The notes: generated by a model from the sequence alone, not told the origin. A DNA stretch of 64,000 bases from Vibrio litoralis DSM 17657 (GCF_000426765.1 NZ_AUFZ01000023.1:1-64000), one strand, 5' to 3'; shown: positions 54,052 to 63,329, numbered from the stretch's first letter. Translations and numbers: made by a program.

Positions 54052-55731
54052 TTAAAACCCAGCCTCTACCTCAAATACCATTCTCTCTTTGGTGTATGGA
54101 TGATCAAAAGCCAACTGTTGCGCATGTAAATGCAGACGGTTGGCTTTTTCTCCATATAGGTCATCACCTGTGATTGGCATATTTAAACCATTTTGATGGG
54201 CACAATGGACTCGCAATTGATGGGTTCGACCAGTTTTAGGGTAGAGATAAACTTTACTTTTTTCTAGGCCGTCAATGGTCATTGTTTCGATTAATTGCCA
54301 ATGGGTTTGCGCTGGTTTACCATGTTCGAAACACACCATTTGTCTTGGTCTATCTTCTAAATCGCCACGTAGTGGTAAATCAATATCGCCACTTTCTTCT
54401 GTTAATTTCCCATCGAGTAGGGCGACATATCTTTTTTCAACACCACGGGTAATAAATTGCTTTTGTAGGCTTTTATTGGCGCGCTTGGTGAGTGCAAAAA
54501 CCAGTAAGCCAGAAGTCGACATATCCAAGCGGTGCAGCACAAACGGGCCTTCTACATCAGGGTAGAGAGCTTGCAAGCGAGTGTAGACAGAGTCTTTTAC
54601 ATTAACGCCGGGTACTGATAAAAACTCTGCTGGTTTGTTGACGACCACTATCGCTTCATCTTGATAAATGATGTCGATTTCTTGGCCTTCCGCGTGATTC
54701 TTAAGCAGAGGATTTTCGTCCAGCTCAATACCTTCTAGCATGTGAGAAAGAATAGGCTGGCATTTACTTTGGCAAGCAGGGTAGTACTTCTTATGTTGAC
54801 GAATTTCTGATTTCGGTGAGGCTCCCCACCAAAATTCAGCTAAACAAATAGGCGCAAAGTGATGCGCGAAAGCATATTGTAGAAGCTTGGGCGCGGCACA
54901 TTCTCCGGAGCCGGCTGGTGGTGTTGGATTGGCGGTAGTCTTGAAAATATCCAGTAGCGATTTGGATTGTTGGTCTCGGTTAAGAAATTGGTACTGAGCA
55001 AATAATTCTCGTTGTAGTTTGGCGGATTGTTGTTTGCGATCTTGTTTTAATTGTTCGATCACAGCCACTTTTTGTTGTAGTTGTTGTTCTGCTTCTTCTA
55101 TTTGCTGTTGCCAATGGGCTTTTAAGTGCTTTTGTTGCGCTTTTTCGGCCACGCTTTGTTTGCCTAAATCCGCAAGTAAAGCTTGTATTTCATTATCTTG
55201 TAGGCTGGATTCAGCTTGTTGTCTTAATGTTTTTCTACGTTTGCGGTTTTCGACAATAGAAAGGCGCAATGCTTCGATTTCTTGTTGTGCTTGCTGGTTA
55301 AAATCACGGATAGTTTGTTGCAATAAAGCGAGTTCAGGCTCTGCTTCAAGTTGTTTGATTGTATTATTTATCACATTAATCGGCGCAGTGCCTTCAAGGA
55401 AGAAGCTGCCTTCGGTGAGCATGTCAAAAACCGGTGGTACAAAATGAGGGAGGTGATTTTTATCAGCCAGTTTTCCTGAAAATGCCGATAAAAAACCAAG
55501 CTCTCCTTGAGCGTTTTTTACTACTAGAACCCCAAACATTTTACCGGCTTCCTTGCTGCTTTCTTCAAAGCCAAAGTCATGTTGCCAATCGGTTTGAGAC
55601 TCTAAATACTGCTGTAGTTGTTTGGCGGCAATTTGGCTTAACGGATGTGGCTCATAGCAAAATGGAAAGGTGAACTTTTCTGGTAAGTCGATATCAGAAA
55701 CGTCAGTAGTAAAAGCGGTGAAACAAGACAT
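54052..55731 (-). CDS. RluA-family pseudouridine synthase with N-terminal coiled coil
   Basis: A 559-residue protein, far longer than plain RluA enzymes. The C-terminal third is the synthase: the VLHRLDMSTSGLLVFALTK segment contains the catalytic aspartate, with VVVNKPAEFLSVPGV before it and KTGRTHQLRVH after it. Residues about 130-250 are Gln/Glu-rich and predicted coiled coil (ALLQQTIRDFNQQAQQEIEA). The N-terminal part has an unusual segment of about 130 residues with PPVFDMLTEG. This domain order is known from RluA-like proteins in vibrios and related bacteria. The RNA target is unknown. Two cysteines in YPACQSKCQ might bind metal. Confidence 0.85.
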   Translation of the reverse strand: MSCFTAFTTDVSDIDLPEKFTFPFCYEPHPLSQIAAKQLQQYLESQTDWQHDFGFEESSKEAGKMFGVLVVKNAQGELGFLSAFSGKLADKNHLPHFVPPVFDMLTEGSFFLEGTAPINVINNTIKQLEAEPELALLQQTIRDFNQQAQQEIEALRLSIVENRKRRKTLRQQAESSLQDNEIQALLADLGKQSVAEKAQQKHLKAHWQQQIEEAEQQLQQKVAVIEQLKQDRKQQSAKLQRELFAQYQFLNRDQQSKSLLDIFKTTANPTPPAGSGECAAPKLLQYAFAHHFAPICLAEFWWGASPKSEIRQHKKYYPACQSKCQPILSHMLEGIELDENPLLKNHAEGQEIDIIYQDEAIVVVNKPAEFLSVPGVNVKDSVYTRLQALYPDVEGPFVLHRLDMSTSGLLVFALTKRANKSLQKQFITRGVEKRYVALLDGKLTEESGDIDLPLRGDLEDRPRQMVCFEHGKPAQTHWQLIETMTIDGLEKSKVYLYPKTGRTHQLRVHCAHQNGLNMPITGDDLYGEKANRLHLHAQQLAFDHPYTKERMVFEVEAGF

Positions 55732-56019
55732 AGCAGCGACTCGAATTAAATAAACGGAGTAATTGTACTGGTTTCATATTGGAATACCAATTTATACCCT
55801 TGGTGTTGGAGGATATTAAAGCTTACAAATGACAATAAAGTTCAAAACGTTTTGACGCTGTTGTGACAACTTACCTTTTGTTCTAGCAAGTTTATGCCTC
55901 AAAGTTGGCTAGGTAAGAAAAAGCAACTGTTATGCATTTAGCAATTTTGTTCTATCTTCACTATCACTTGCTCTCTATACTTTCATTATGTTTCCACTAA
56001 ATAGGTTGAGTCTGTAAGC

Positions 56020-56847
56020 ATGCAAGAACAATTTAGTTATCAAAAAAGTGCGCACACTCAAGGATTGTGTTCATTTTCTGCAAAGATCAAAGACTTTAGC
56101 TACGGTAAACATGCTCATGAAGAGTTCAGTATCGGTGTGACATGCCGTGGCCGTCAGGACTTTTTTAGTAATGGAATTTTTCATAAAAGTCAGGCAGGAA
56201 ACGTGATCTTTTTTAATCCAGAACAGGTTCATGATGGGCATGCTGGAGGTGGAAAAGATATGGAGTATGAAATGGTCTACATACCTGAATCGACAATGAT
56301 GAGTTTGATGCAAAGCATAGGCAATGTATCTAAAGACCAGTCTCTATTGAAAGTATCATCTTTCCATGACGCGGTTTTGCAAAAACAGATCATTTCAATT
56401 GCACGCTTGATGAACTTAGAGCAGCCACTTTCTTCACTAGAAGAAGAGCACCTGTTACTCGGCATCGCTCATTCGATTGTTCGTCTTGGAGATGGCTCTT
56501 TTATTGATAAGGTAGCTTATAGGCGAACAGATAAACTATTGGAGCAAGCAAAGGAGTTTATTCACTTTAACCTTAATCGAAAACTAGGTATTGAAGAGAT
56601 TTCAAGCGCTGCCAATATGTCTAAATATCATTTCATTCGACTGTTTAACAAACAGTTTGGCATGACGCCACACCAGTATGTACTTAGCTATAAAATCAAT
56701 CGTGTAAAATGCGAATTAGAATTAGGAGACAATGCAACGAATATTGCTTTTAAGTACGGTTTTTCCGATTTAAGTCATCTTAATCGTAACTTTAAGAATA
56801 CGTTTGGCATCACGCCGACACAATACCAAAAACAACTCTCGCTTTAG
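56020..56847 (+). CDS. AraC-family transcriptional regulator
   Basis: A 275-residue regulator with an N-terminal cupin-like ligand domain (HAHEEFSIGVTCRG, then NPEQVHDGHAGG) and two C-terminal HTH motifs (KLGIEEISSAANMSKYHFIRLFNKQFGMTPHQY and NATNIAFKYGFSDLSHLNRNFKNTFGITP). It lies directly upstream of a LysE-family exporter and a DUF2000 gene, and presumably controls them. The effector, perhaps an amino acid, is inferred from that neighbourhood. Confidence 0.9.
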   Translation: MQEQFSYQKSAHTQGLCSFSAKIKDFSYGKHAHEEFSIGVTCRGRQDFFSNGIFHKSQAGNVIFFNPEQVHDGHAGGGKDMEYEMVYIPESTMMSLMQSIGNVSKDQSLLKVSSFHDAVLQKQIISIARLMNLEQPLSSLEEEHLLLGIAHSIVRLGDGSFIDKVAYRRTDKLLEQAKEFIHFNLNRKLGIEEISSAANMSKYHFIRLFNKQFGMTPHQYVLSYKINRVKCELELGDNATNIAFKYGFSDLSHLNRNFKNTFGITPTQYQKQLSL

Positions 56848-56881
56848 CCTCAACTAAAGCATCTACCAAAAGATAGAACCT

Positions 56882-57478
56882 ATGCTGGACATAATTATTT
56901 ATGCTCTAGGGGTCATGTACACCCCAGGGCCAGTCAATGCTATCTGCTTAAACAGTGGCATACAGAAACAAAATTCGATATTTGGTTTTAGTCTCGGTGT
57001 CTCGATCGCCATGTTTGCATTATTCAGTGCTGTTTCGCTGATTGGTGAGACATTAATGAATAATGCTTTCTTACAATGGACAGCAATACTGGGTGCTATT
57101 TACATTCTTTGGTTGGCATACAAAATATTCTTAAGCCAAGTGGGTAAGGTTGAATTAAAGCCAAGCCAAAGCATGAATCTGCGAGACGGCTTGATGCTTC
57201 AGCTTCTTAACCCGAAAGGCATTACGGTTGTATTGCCTATTGCAACAGTTCAATTTCCATCAGCAGGTATTACAGGCGGGTACATCTTTTTATGGTGCGC
57301 TATTTTGGCACTACTTGCGTTTGGTGCTCCTACTGTTTACTACATCGCTGGACGTCTTATTGGCAAAAAGATAAACGAAACTGACTATTTAGTTGTAATG
57401 AATAAGCTAATGGCAGTGTTGTTACTGTTTGTTGGCTTAAAGATGGGTGTACCGCCCGTCATTGATTTAGTGTTCTGA
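56882..57478 (+). CDS. LysE/RhtB-family amino acid exporter
   Basis: A 198-residue inner-membrane protein with five to six spans. It starts with MLDIIIYALGVMYTPGPVNAICL, where the TPGPVN motif is the family hallmark, and QLLNPKGITVVLPIATVQF is the second conserved region. Members export amino acids or derivatives. It follows the AraC gene by 34 bp and precedes the DUF2000 gene by 15 bp. Confidence 0.9.
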   Translation: MLDIIIYALGVMYTPGPVNAICLNSGIQKQNSIFGFSLGVSIAMFALFSAVSLIGETLMNNAFLQWTAILGAIYILWLAYKIFLSQVGKVELKPSQSMNLRDGLMLQLLNPKGITVVLPIATVQFPSAGITGGYIFLWCAILALLAFGAPTVYYIAGRLIGKKINETDYLVVMNKLMAVLLLFVGLKMGVPPVIDLVF

Positions 57479-57493
57479 TTAATAAGAGGTTAT

Positions 57494-57904
57494 ATGCAAT
57501 TTGATTCTAAGTTTGTCATTGTTGTGGCAGAGGACTTACCAGTATGGCAGAAATTGAATGTTGTAAGTTTTTTATCTGGTGGCATCACTTCGACATCAGC
57601 GGTTAAGACTGGAGAACGATATGTGGATGGGAGTAACAGCACCTACCTACCGCTTTGTATTCAGCCAGCAATTGTACTTAAAGTGAAGAGAAGTAAACTG
57701 CCTACTTTTATTCAACGCGCTAATCGTGCAAACATTGAAACCGCAATATTCATCGAAGATATGTTCGCAACGGGTCATGATGAAGCTAATCGAAGCACCG
57801 TTCGTTACTATGATACGGAAAGCTTACCCCTAGTCGGGATTGCTATGTGTGCAGAGAAAAAATTAGTGGATAAAGTGGTCAAAGGTGCGAAGCTTCACGA
57901 TTAG
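57494..57904 (+). CDS. DUF2000-family protein
   Basis: A 136-residue protein of DUF2000 type, starting FDSKFVIVVAEDLPVWQKLNVVSFLSGG. Other conserved parts are YLPLCIQPAIVLK and a C-terminal VRYYDTESLPLVGIAMCAEKKLVDKV. The fold resembles peptidyl-tRNA hydrolase 2 in the family literature, but the function is unknown. AraC, LysE and DUF2000 genes recur together, which suggests one amino-acid detoxification unit (inference). Confidence 0.8.
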   Translation: MQFDSKFVIVVAEDLPVWQKLNVVSFLSGGITSTSAVKTGERYVDGSNSTYLPLCIQPAIVLKVKRSKLPTFIQRANRANIETAIFIEDMFATGHDEANRSTVRYYDTESLPLVGIAMCAEKKLVDKVVKGAKLHD

Positions 57905-57946
57905 GGTTGAAGTAGATTATATCTGTAATAACACTAATCTAGGATA

Positions 57947-57977
57947 ACGAGCCAGAAAAAAGTCTGGCTCATTTTTG
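57947..57977 (+). terminator. Terminator past the DUF2000 gene
   Basis: GAGCCAGA at 57949-57956 pairs with TCTGGCTC at 57963-57970 around AAAAAG, followed by ATTTTTG. Confidence 0.9.
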
Positions 57978-58113
57978 TCCGGCGCTAATTAAGCGGAATC
58001 ATTGCTCCAAAATTGTTAAAAATAATTGTATCTTACGGCCTTTATAGTACGCATTTAACTTACGAAAATTTATCAAAAACTAACAGCTAGTAGTGTGTAA
58101 TGGAGAATTGATT

Positions 58114-58842
58114 GTGAAACAAAATAAATATGACGATCCTGCTTTTTTTGAGGCTTACTCCAAGATGCCGCGATCGATAGACGGCCTAAAATCAGCTGGT
58201 GAATGGGAGATATTTCGTACTAATTTACCTGAATTGTCTGAAAAAAAAGTGCTCGATTTAGGTTGTGGTTACGGATGGCACTGTCAATATGCAGTTGAAC
58301 AAGGAGCTGACATTGTTGTAGGTATCGATTTATCAAAAAAAATGTTGATGAAAGCCCGTGAATTAACGGACAAAGGAAAAGTTACTTTCGAGCAATGTGC
58401 GATAGAAGATTTTGAGGCAGATGAAGCATCATTTGACGTAATATTGAGTTCCCTTGCTTTGCATTACGTTGAAGACATTAGTTCGGTTTTCCATAAAGCA
58501 TCAAAGTTATTAAAATCTAAAGGTGTTCTCTGTTATTCGGTTGAACATCCAATTTTTACTTCAAATAGCTCTCAAGATTGGCATTACGAAAATAGCAAAG
58601 TTCAACATTGGCCTTTGGATAACTATTTTCATGAGGGGCAAAGAGTAACTGAATTTCTAGGAAGCGAAGTCATTAAATATCATCGTACAATAGAACATAA
58701 TATATCTGCTTTGTTGTCAGAAGGATTTGAAATTCTAGCGGTACTAGAGCCTAAACCATCGGATGAAATGGTGGCAAAAATGGGTTGGCATGATGAATTG
58801 AGAAGACCAATGATGTTAATAATAAAAGCTATGAAAAAGTGA
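58114..58842 (+). CDS. Class I SAM-dependent methyltransferase
   Basis: A 242-residue methyltransferase. The SAM site includes motif I KVLDLGCGYGWHC, the acidic residue in VGIDLSKKM, CAIEDFEADEASFDV and the LSSLALHYVEDI post-motif. The start is taken as GTG at 58114 because GGAGAA is well spaced; the open frame from 58093 has no such site. It is more AT-rich than its neighbours and transcribed alone. The substrate is unknown; such proteins often act on small molecules. Confidence 0.87.
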   Translation: MKQNKYDDPAFFEAYSKMPRSIDGLKSAGEWEIFRTNLPELSEKKVLDLGCGYGWHCQYAVEQGADIVVGIDLSKKMLMKARELTDKGKVTFEQCAIEDFEADEASFDVILSSLALHYVEDISSVFHKASKLLKSKGVLCYSVEHPIFTSNSSQDWHYENSKVQHWPLDNYFHEGQRVTEFLGSEVIKYHRTIEHNISALLSEGFEILAVLEPKPSDEMVAKMGWHDELRRPMMLIIKAMKK

Positions 58843-58884
58843 ATCCATACAAATACTTAAGATACTTGATAATGCTTTTTTTAA

Positions 58885-58922
58885 TCGGACAAAAGCCATT
58901 TAATAAATGGCTTTTGTCCAAA
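58885..58922 (+). terminator. Long terminator hairpin past the methyltransferase
   Basis: GGACAAAAGCCATTTA and TAAATGGCTTTTGTCC form an almost loop-less 16-bp palindrome at 58887-58919, followed by AAAAAT on the plus strand. It could end transcription, though T-runs are better on its left side. Confidence 0.7.
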
Positions 58923-58957
58923 AATGAGCTTCAAACTTTAATGTCTTTTTATCCTTA

Positions 58958-59040
58958 GAACTTGAAGCAGCAGCTTTGTTACCGGCGTTAGGTAGGGACT
59001 TCATTCACTTGTTGCCTTACTACAACCTCAATTATTTTAG
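58958..59040. repeat. MITE-like repeat, degenerate short copy (right of methyltransferase)
   Basis: This copy matches the element at 63032-63156 in several blocks: CTTGAAGC-GCAGCTTTGTT, ACCGGCGTT, TCATTCACTTGTTGCC and CAATTA, but about 40 bp of the middle is missing. It lies between the terminator of the methyltransferase and fruA. Confidence 0.7.
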
Positions 59041-59060
59041 TTATATTTATTTAGAAACGA

Positions 59061-59098
59061 AAAAAACCGCGAGCCATACAATATGATTCGCGGTTTAC
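59061..59098 (-). terminator. Terminator of the fru operon
   Basis: AAACCGCGA at 59064-59072 pairs with TCGCGGTTT at 59088-59096. On the minus strand it is followed by TTTTTTCG. It lies about 40 bp past the fruA stop. Confidence 0.88.
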
Positions 59099-59133
59099 AC
59101 TGTAAAGTAATGCTTAGAATTTAAGCTAAGCAG

Positions 59134-60867
59134 TTAAGCGATAACCGCCTTAGCTTCAGCCTTGGTTTTCAAGAAGGCATAAGTCACGCCTGTTACTACC
59201 GTACCGGCAATAATTGCTACAAGGTATAAAAGCACTGGTGAAATCGCATTTGGAATTAGCAGTACAAACAAGCCGCCGTGTGGTGCCATTAGTTTTGCAC
59301 CAAATAGCATAGAGAGTGCGCCGGTTAATGCGCCGCCCGCCATACAGCTTGGGATAACACGCATTGGATCTTTCGCGGCAAATGGAATCGCACCTTCTGA
59401 GATAAAGCACAGACCAAGAACAAATGATGCTTTACCTGCTTCACGTTCGGATTGAGCAAATTTATCTTTGGCTAAGAATGTCGCTAGACCCATACCCAGC
59501 GCTGGAACCATACCAGCCGCCATTACCGCCGCCATTGGCGCGTAAGTTTGCGATGCTAATAGACCAACCCCAAATGTGTAAGCCGCTTTGTTGATTGGAC
59601 CACCTAGGTCGAAACACATCATGCAGCCTAGGATAATACCAAGCAGTACCGCGTTAGCTGAACCCATGTTGTTTAGGAACTCAGTCATTGCAGTCATGAT
59701 GCCTGAAACCGGGCCACCAACGACGTAGATCATCACAAGACCAGTAAACAAGCTCGCTAATAATGGAATGATCAGAATTGGTTTTAACGCTTCCATTGAT
59801 TGCGGAAGTTTCACTTTCTCAGCAATAAATTTAGCTGCGTAACCCGCTAGGAAACCGGCAATGATACCGCCGATGAAGCCTGCGCCGGTTGAGCTAGCAA
59901 GCATACCGCCAATTAAACCAGGAGCTAAACCTGGGCGATCGGCAATGGAGAACGCAATGAAACCAGCGAGAACCGGGATCATTAATGCAAAGGCTGAACC
60001 ACCACCAATTGTCATTAAGGCTGCGGCTAGTGTGCCTTCTTCTTTAAAGGCCTCGATACCGAACACAAATGAAAGCGCGATAGCCAAACCACCGGCAACT
60101 ACTAATGGCAGCATGTGAGAAACACCGGTCATTAAGTGTTTGTAGACGCCAGCTTTTTCTTCTGAAGAAGAACTAGAAGCGCTTGATTGTTGACCGGCTT
60201 GATGTGGTGTAGCTTGCTCAAAGGCTTTGGCAAACTCTTGCTCAGTTTTCTTTAGGGCTAGGCCGGTACTGGTTTTATACAGAGGCTTGCCTGCGAAACG
60301 ATCCAGTGGAACTTCTATATCTGCTGCAATGATCACGAGATCCGCTTCTGCGATATCTTGCTCTGTTAGTTGGTTTTTTGCACCAACTGAACCACGGGTT
60401 TCTACTTTAATTTGGTGACCGAGTTTGGCGCCAGTTTCTTCTAGTGCTTCGGCCGCCATAAAGGTATGAGCAACACCTGTTGGGCAAGCAGTAATCGCAA
60501 CGATTTTGGTTGTTTTTGAGTTTGATACAGATTCCGCTACTGGGGCTGAACCTTGCTCTAAAAGCGAGGCTTTCTTAACGGCGCTTTCTAGCCAAGCTTG
60601 AGTGTCAGTTAGGCTCGAATTAATGTCGCCTTGATAAACTTTTTTACCCGTAAAGCGAGTCGTATCAACAGCAGTATTCGCTGCGATGACAATCACTTCT
60701 GCATCATCAATTTGTTGTTGCGTCAGAGATTGATGTGGAATAACACTCGACTGGCATTCCACTGTGGCATTCCAGTTTAGATCTTTCGCGGCTTGTTCTA
60801 ATAAACCTGCGGCGATAATGCTGTTGGCAACGCCACTTGGGCATGCAGTTATAATGGCAATATTCAT
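59134..60867 (-). CDS. fruA: Fructose PTS transporter, EIIB'-EIIB-EIIC
   Basis: A 577-residue inner-membrane PTS permease that imports fructose as fructose-1-phosphate. Two EIIB-like domains lie at about 1-100 and 120-215, with ACPSGVANS (Cys9) and ACPTGVAHT (Cys128); the second is the active phosphocysteine, and the first is the B' copy. The EIIC domain from about 240 has typical GGLAIALSFVFG and DLGGPINKAAYTFG stretches. It is the last gene of fruBKA. Confidence 0.95.
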   Translation of the reverse strand: MNIAIITACPSGVANSIIAAGLLEQAAKDLNWNATVECQSSVIPHQSLTQQQIDDAEVIVIAANTAVDTTRFTGKKVYQGDINSSLTDTQAWLESAVKKASLLEQGSAPVAESVSNSKTTKIVAITACPTGVAHTFMAAEALEETGAKLGHQIKVETRGSVGAKNQLTEQDIAEADLVIIAADIEVPLDRFAGKPLYKTSTGLALKKTEQEFAKAFEQATPHQAGQQSSASSSSSEEKAGVYKHLMTGVSHMLPLVVAGGLAIALSFVFGIEAFKEEGTLAAALMTIGGGSAFALMIPVLAGFIAFSIADRPGLAPGLIGGMLASSTGAGFIGGIIAGFLAGYAAKFIAEKVKLPQSMEALKPILIIPLLASLFTGLVMIYVVGGPVSGIMTAMTEFLNNMGSANAVLLGIILGCMMCFDLGGPINKAAYTFGVGLLASQTYAPMAAVMAAGMVPALGMGLATFLAKDKFAQSEREAGKASFVLGLCFISEGAIPFAAKDPMRVIPSCMAGGALTGALSMLFGAKLMAPHGGLFVLLIPNAISPVLLYLVAIIAGTVVTGVTYAFLKTKAEAKAVIA

Positions 60868-60878
60868 AGGTAATTCCC

Positions 60879-61853
60879 TTATATCGCTTTAATGCGAATT
60901 TTTTGTTGTAGGTTGTTCACGGGAGTAAGATCAGTTACTCCAACACCAATTTGAGTGACAGCGAGTGCCGACAGTGCCGTGGCAAAGCTTAAAACTTTTT
61001 CTTGTGGCCAATTGTCTTTGTCCAAATCTTGATTCAGGTGGCCCCACGTAAGTCCGGCAACCAAGGTGTCACCCGCGCCAACGGTGCTCACTACTTCCAT
61101 TCGAGGCGGTTCCGCTTGTAGCCATTGACCTTGGTTTAACCACATCACGCCTTTTTCACCCATCGACACCACAATGTTATCGATGCCTTTTGATTCCAAA
61201 GTTTGCGCGGCTTGTTGGCAATCTTCGATACTGTGTAGCTCTTTTCCAATCAGTTCTGAAAGCTCTTCATCATTGGGCTTAATGAGCCACGGATGAGAGT
61301 TCAGCCCTGCTTTTAATGCTTGACGACTACTATCAAAAATCACTTTTTTGCCTTTTTGGTGTAGCGATTCAATCCACTCGGCACAAAGCTCTGGGCTAAT
61401 ACCACGGGGTAGGCTACCAGCCATCACAAAGTAATCATGATCTTGGGCGAGCTCATCAAGGGTGGCTTCGAAGGCTTCAATTGCGGTTTGATCGACTTCG
61501 ACCCCCGGGAAGTTAATGTCACTTACCTCACTGGCTTGATCGACCAATTTGACATTGATGCGAGTGGCACCAGAAACGCGAATAAAACGGTCGCTAGCAT
61601 TAATCTCTTTAAATAACTGACAAAATGCTTCTTGATTATCGGCACCTAAAAAGCCAGTAACCGTGACATCGGCACCTAAATCAGAAAGCACTTTCGCGAC
61701 ATTTACGCCCTTACCAGCAGGGTGCAATGTGCTGCTCGATACTAAGCTAACGCTACCTACATTGAGGTTATCGGCTAAGTGACCCGTCAAATCGAGTGCT
61801 GGGTTTAGGGTAATGGTGACCACTTTTTTGGATGACGTGTTTTTGATAGACAT
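60879..61853 (-). CDS. fruK: 1-Phosphofructokinase
   Basis: A 324-residue PfkB-family kinase converting fructose-1-phosphate to fructose-1,6-bisphosphate. Motifs: TLNPALDLTG at the start, HPAGKGVNVAKVLSDLGADV, and TVGAGDTLVAGLTWG with the catalytic Asp near the C-terminus. The start at 61853 has AAGGAAG upstream; the longer frame from 61901 would overlap fruB and add 16 residues. It lies between fruB and fruA. Confidence 0.95.
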   Translation of the reverse strand: MSIKNTSSKKVVTITLNPALDLTGHLADNLNVGSVSLVSSSTLHPAGKGVNVAKVLSDLGADVTVTGFLGADNQEAFCQLFKEINASDRFIRVSGATRINVKLVDQASEVSDINFPGVEVDQTAIEAFEATLDELAQDHDYFVMAGSLPRGISPELCAEWIESLHQKGKKVIFDSSRQALKAGLNSHPWLIKPNDEELSELIGKELHSIEDCQQAAQTLESKGIDNIVVSMGEKGVMWLNQGQWLQAEPPRMEVVSTVGAGDTLVAGLTWGHLNQDLDKDNWPQEKVLSFATALSALAVTQIGVGVTDLTPVNNLQQKIRIKAI

Positions 61854-61863
61854 AGTTACTTCC

Positions 61864-62997
61864 TTAACCTTCACCAAGGCCTGATTCAATTGCTTTACCA
61901 ATTGAAGTAAGTGCTAACTCTGCATCAGCGCCATCGGCAGTAAATTGTAGGCGGTGGCCATGTTTTACGCCTAACGCGATAACCTTCATTAAGCTTTTAG
62001 CATTTACACTGCCGCCTTCGCCATCTAAGTTTTCAACGCGAATCGCAGATTCAAACTTCTTAGCTTCGGCTACTAACATCGCGCCAGGGCGAGCGTGTAA
62101 ACCGTGGGTGTTTTTGATTTTAAATGTCGCGCTATTGGCGGCTTCTTCGCTCATTTCTGGTGCTTTTTCAGATAGGTCGAATAGCTCAAGTAGTTGATTG
62201 CTATCGCCCTCTAAAATCTCATTTTGACGCTTAGATAAGATTAATTGAGTCAGTTTATAAAGCAGTGGCTTATGGCTGGCATTACAAGCGGCAAAAGCAA
62301 TTAACCCTTTGACTGGTTTGCCTTCAAATTCACAATCATTAGCGGTTGAAACAAATGACATCGCAGAGCGATTAACGCCGGCACCACCACTGATTAACCA
62401 TAGGCCGTTACCTAGATCGGTTGGCGTTTTGGTGATGATCTCTGAAATGTATTCATCAGTCGTGCAACCTGTATTACGAAGTAGGCCACCGGCGACAGCA
62501 GTCATTTGCAGCATATCACTGGCTGGAAATTTCAACTGAATTAATGAAGCGTCAAAATCTGCCATTAACTGAGTTTGGCCATTTAACACATTGATGATGT
62601 CTTGCTCGGTTTTGGCATCTTTCAGCGCGGTTTCAACACCATCGGCAGAAAGTACTTTGGTCAGTTGTTTTAAGATGCCCAAGTGCTCGTCAGATTTTGC
62701 AGCAATACCAATCGCCACATAAACCGTACCATTTCCCCAATCCACACCTTCTGGGAAGTGATGCACACTCACGCCGGTTTTTTGCACTAGGCCACGTGTA
62801 TCGGTAGTGCCGTGTGGAATGGCGATACCATTGCCTAAAAAGGTTGAAGATTGTCCTTCACGAGTCAGCATGCCTTCGACATAGCCGGATTCCACATAAC
62901 CTTGTTGAGTTAATGTGGCGGCAATATTTTTAATGGCTGCAGTCTTGTCTGATGCCGTTTGAGCAAGCGTCACTTCTTGAGGTGTTAAAATAAGCAT
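61864..62997 (-). CDS. fruB: Fructose PTS EIIA-HPr fusion (diphosphoryl transfer protein)
   Basis: A 377-residue fusion. The EIIA domain covers about 1-145, with phosphorylatable His62 in GIAIPHGTTDTR; a middle M domain follows; and the HPr-like domain at about 285-377 has NTHGLHARPGAMLV with its phospho-His. It transfers phosphate from EI to FruA. The true start is the ATG at 62997 with GAGG; the open frame continuing to 63084 runs through a repeat element and adds 29 residues that do not belong to the family. Confidence 0.93.
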   Translation of the reverse strand: MLILTPQEVTLAQTASDKTAAIKNIAATLTQQGYVESGYVEGMLTREGQSSTFLGNGIAIPHGTTDTRGLVQKTGVSVHHFPEGVDWGNGTVYVAIGIAAKSDEHLGILKQLTKVLSADGVETALKDAKTEQDIINVLNGQTQLMADFDASLIQLKFPASDMLQMTAVAGGLLRNTGCTTDEYISEIITKTPTDLGNGLWLISGGAGVNRSAMSFVSTANDCEFEGKPVKGLIAFAACNASHKPLLYKLTQLILSKRQNEILEGDSNQLLELFDLSEKAPEMSEEAANSATFKIKNTHGLHARPGAMLVAEAKKFESAIRVENLDGEGGSVNAKSLMKVIALGVKHGHRLQFTADGADAELALTSIGKAIESGLGEG

Positions 62998-63031
62998 TGT
63001 CGTGCCTCTGTTTGTTTGGGAGCCGATATCT

Positions 63032-63156
63032 ATACCCGTCGTACTTGAAGCTGCAGCTTTGTTGCCGGCGTTCATTCGCCCCAATCACATAGGCGAGCTA
63101 TGCTCATGGGGCCTCATTCACTTGTCGCCTCACTGCAACTTCAATTACTTTGGGTA
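63032..63156. repeat. MITE-like repeat with terminal inverted repeats, full copy
   Basis: About 125 bp. The left end TACCCGTCGTACTTGAAGCT (to CTGCAG) is matched by the inverse of the right end, TACCCAAAGTAATTGAAGTT, in about 18 of 24 positions. A shorter related copy lies at 58958-59040. It resembles a repeat that I know from many Vibrio intergenic regions. It is inserted between the fruB start and the FruR operators, so it is part of the fruB leader. Confidence 0.75.
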
Positions 63157-63196
63157 ATTTATCAATGGTAGTAGTTCAGCTCTCTAATTATGTATG

Positions 63197-63212
63197 GCTG
63201 AATCGATTCAGC
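63197..63212. promoter_or_regulatory. FruR (Cra) operator 1
   Basis: GCTGAATCGATTCAGC is a perfect 16-bp palindrome of the FruR/Cra type. It lies about 200 bp upstream of fruB. Confidence 0.85.
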
Positions 63213-63329
63213 TGTTTAGTAAAAAAATTCAGCGAATCATGTCTTGTCTTCAATTAGGGTTAAAAATTCTTATTTATACAGCTTAGTAGATAAGAGATTT
63301 TTTAGTTAATGTGACCAGACTTCAAATTT

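Noticed and set aside
62998..63084. N-terminal extension of FruB by 29 residues
   Set aside because: The extension is encoded by the MITE-like repeat, has no ribosome site, and is absent from the family. The ATG at 62997 fits better.
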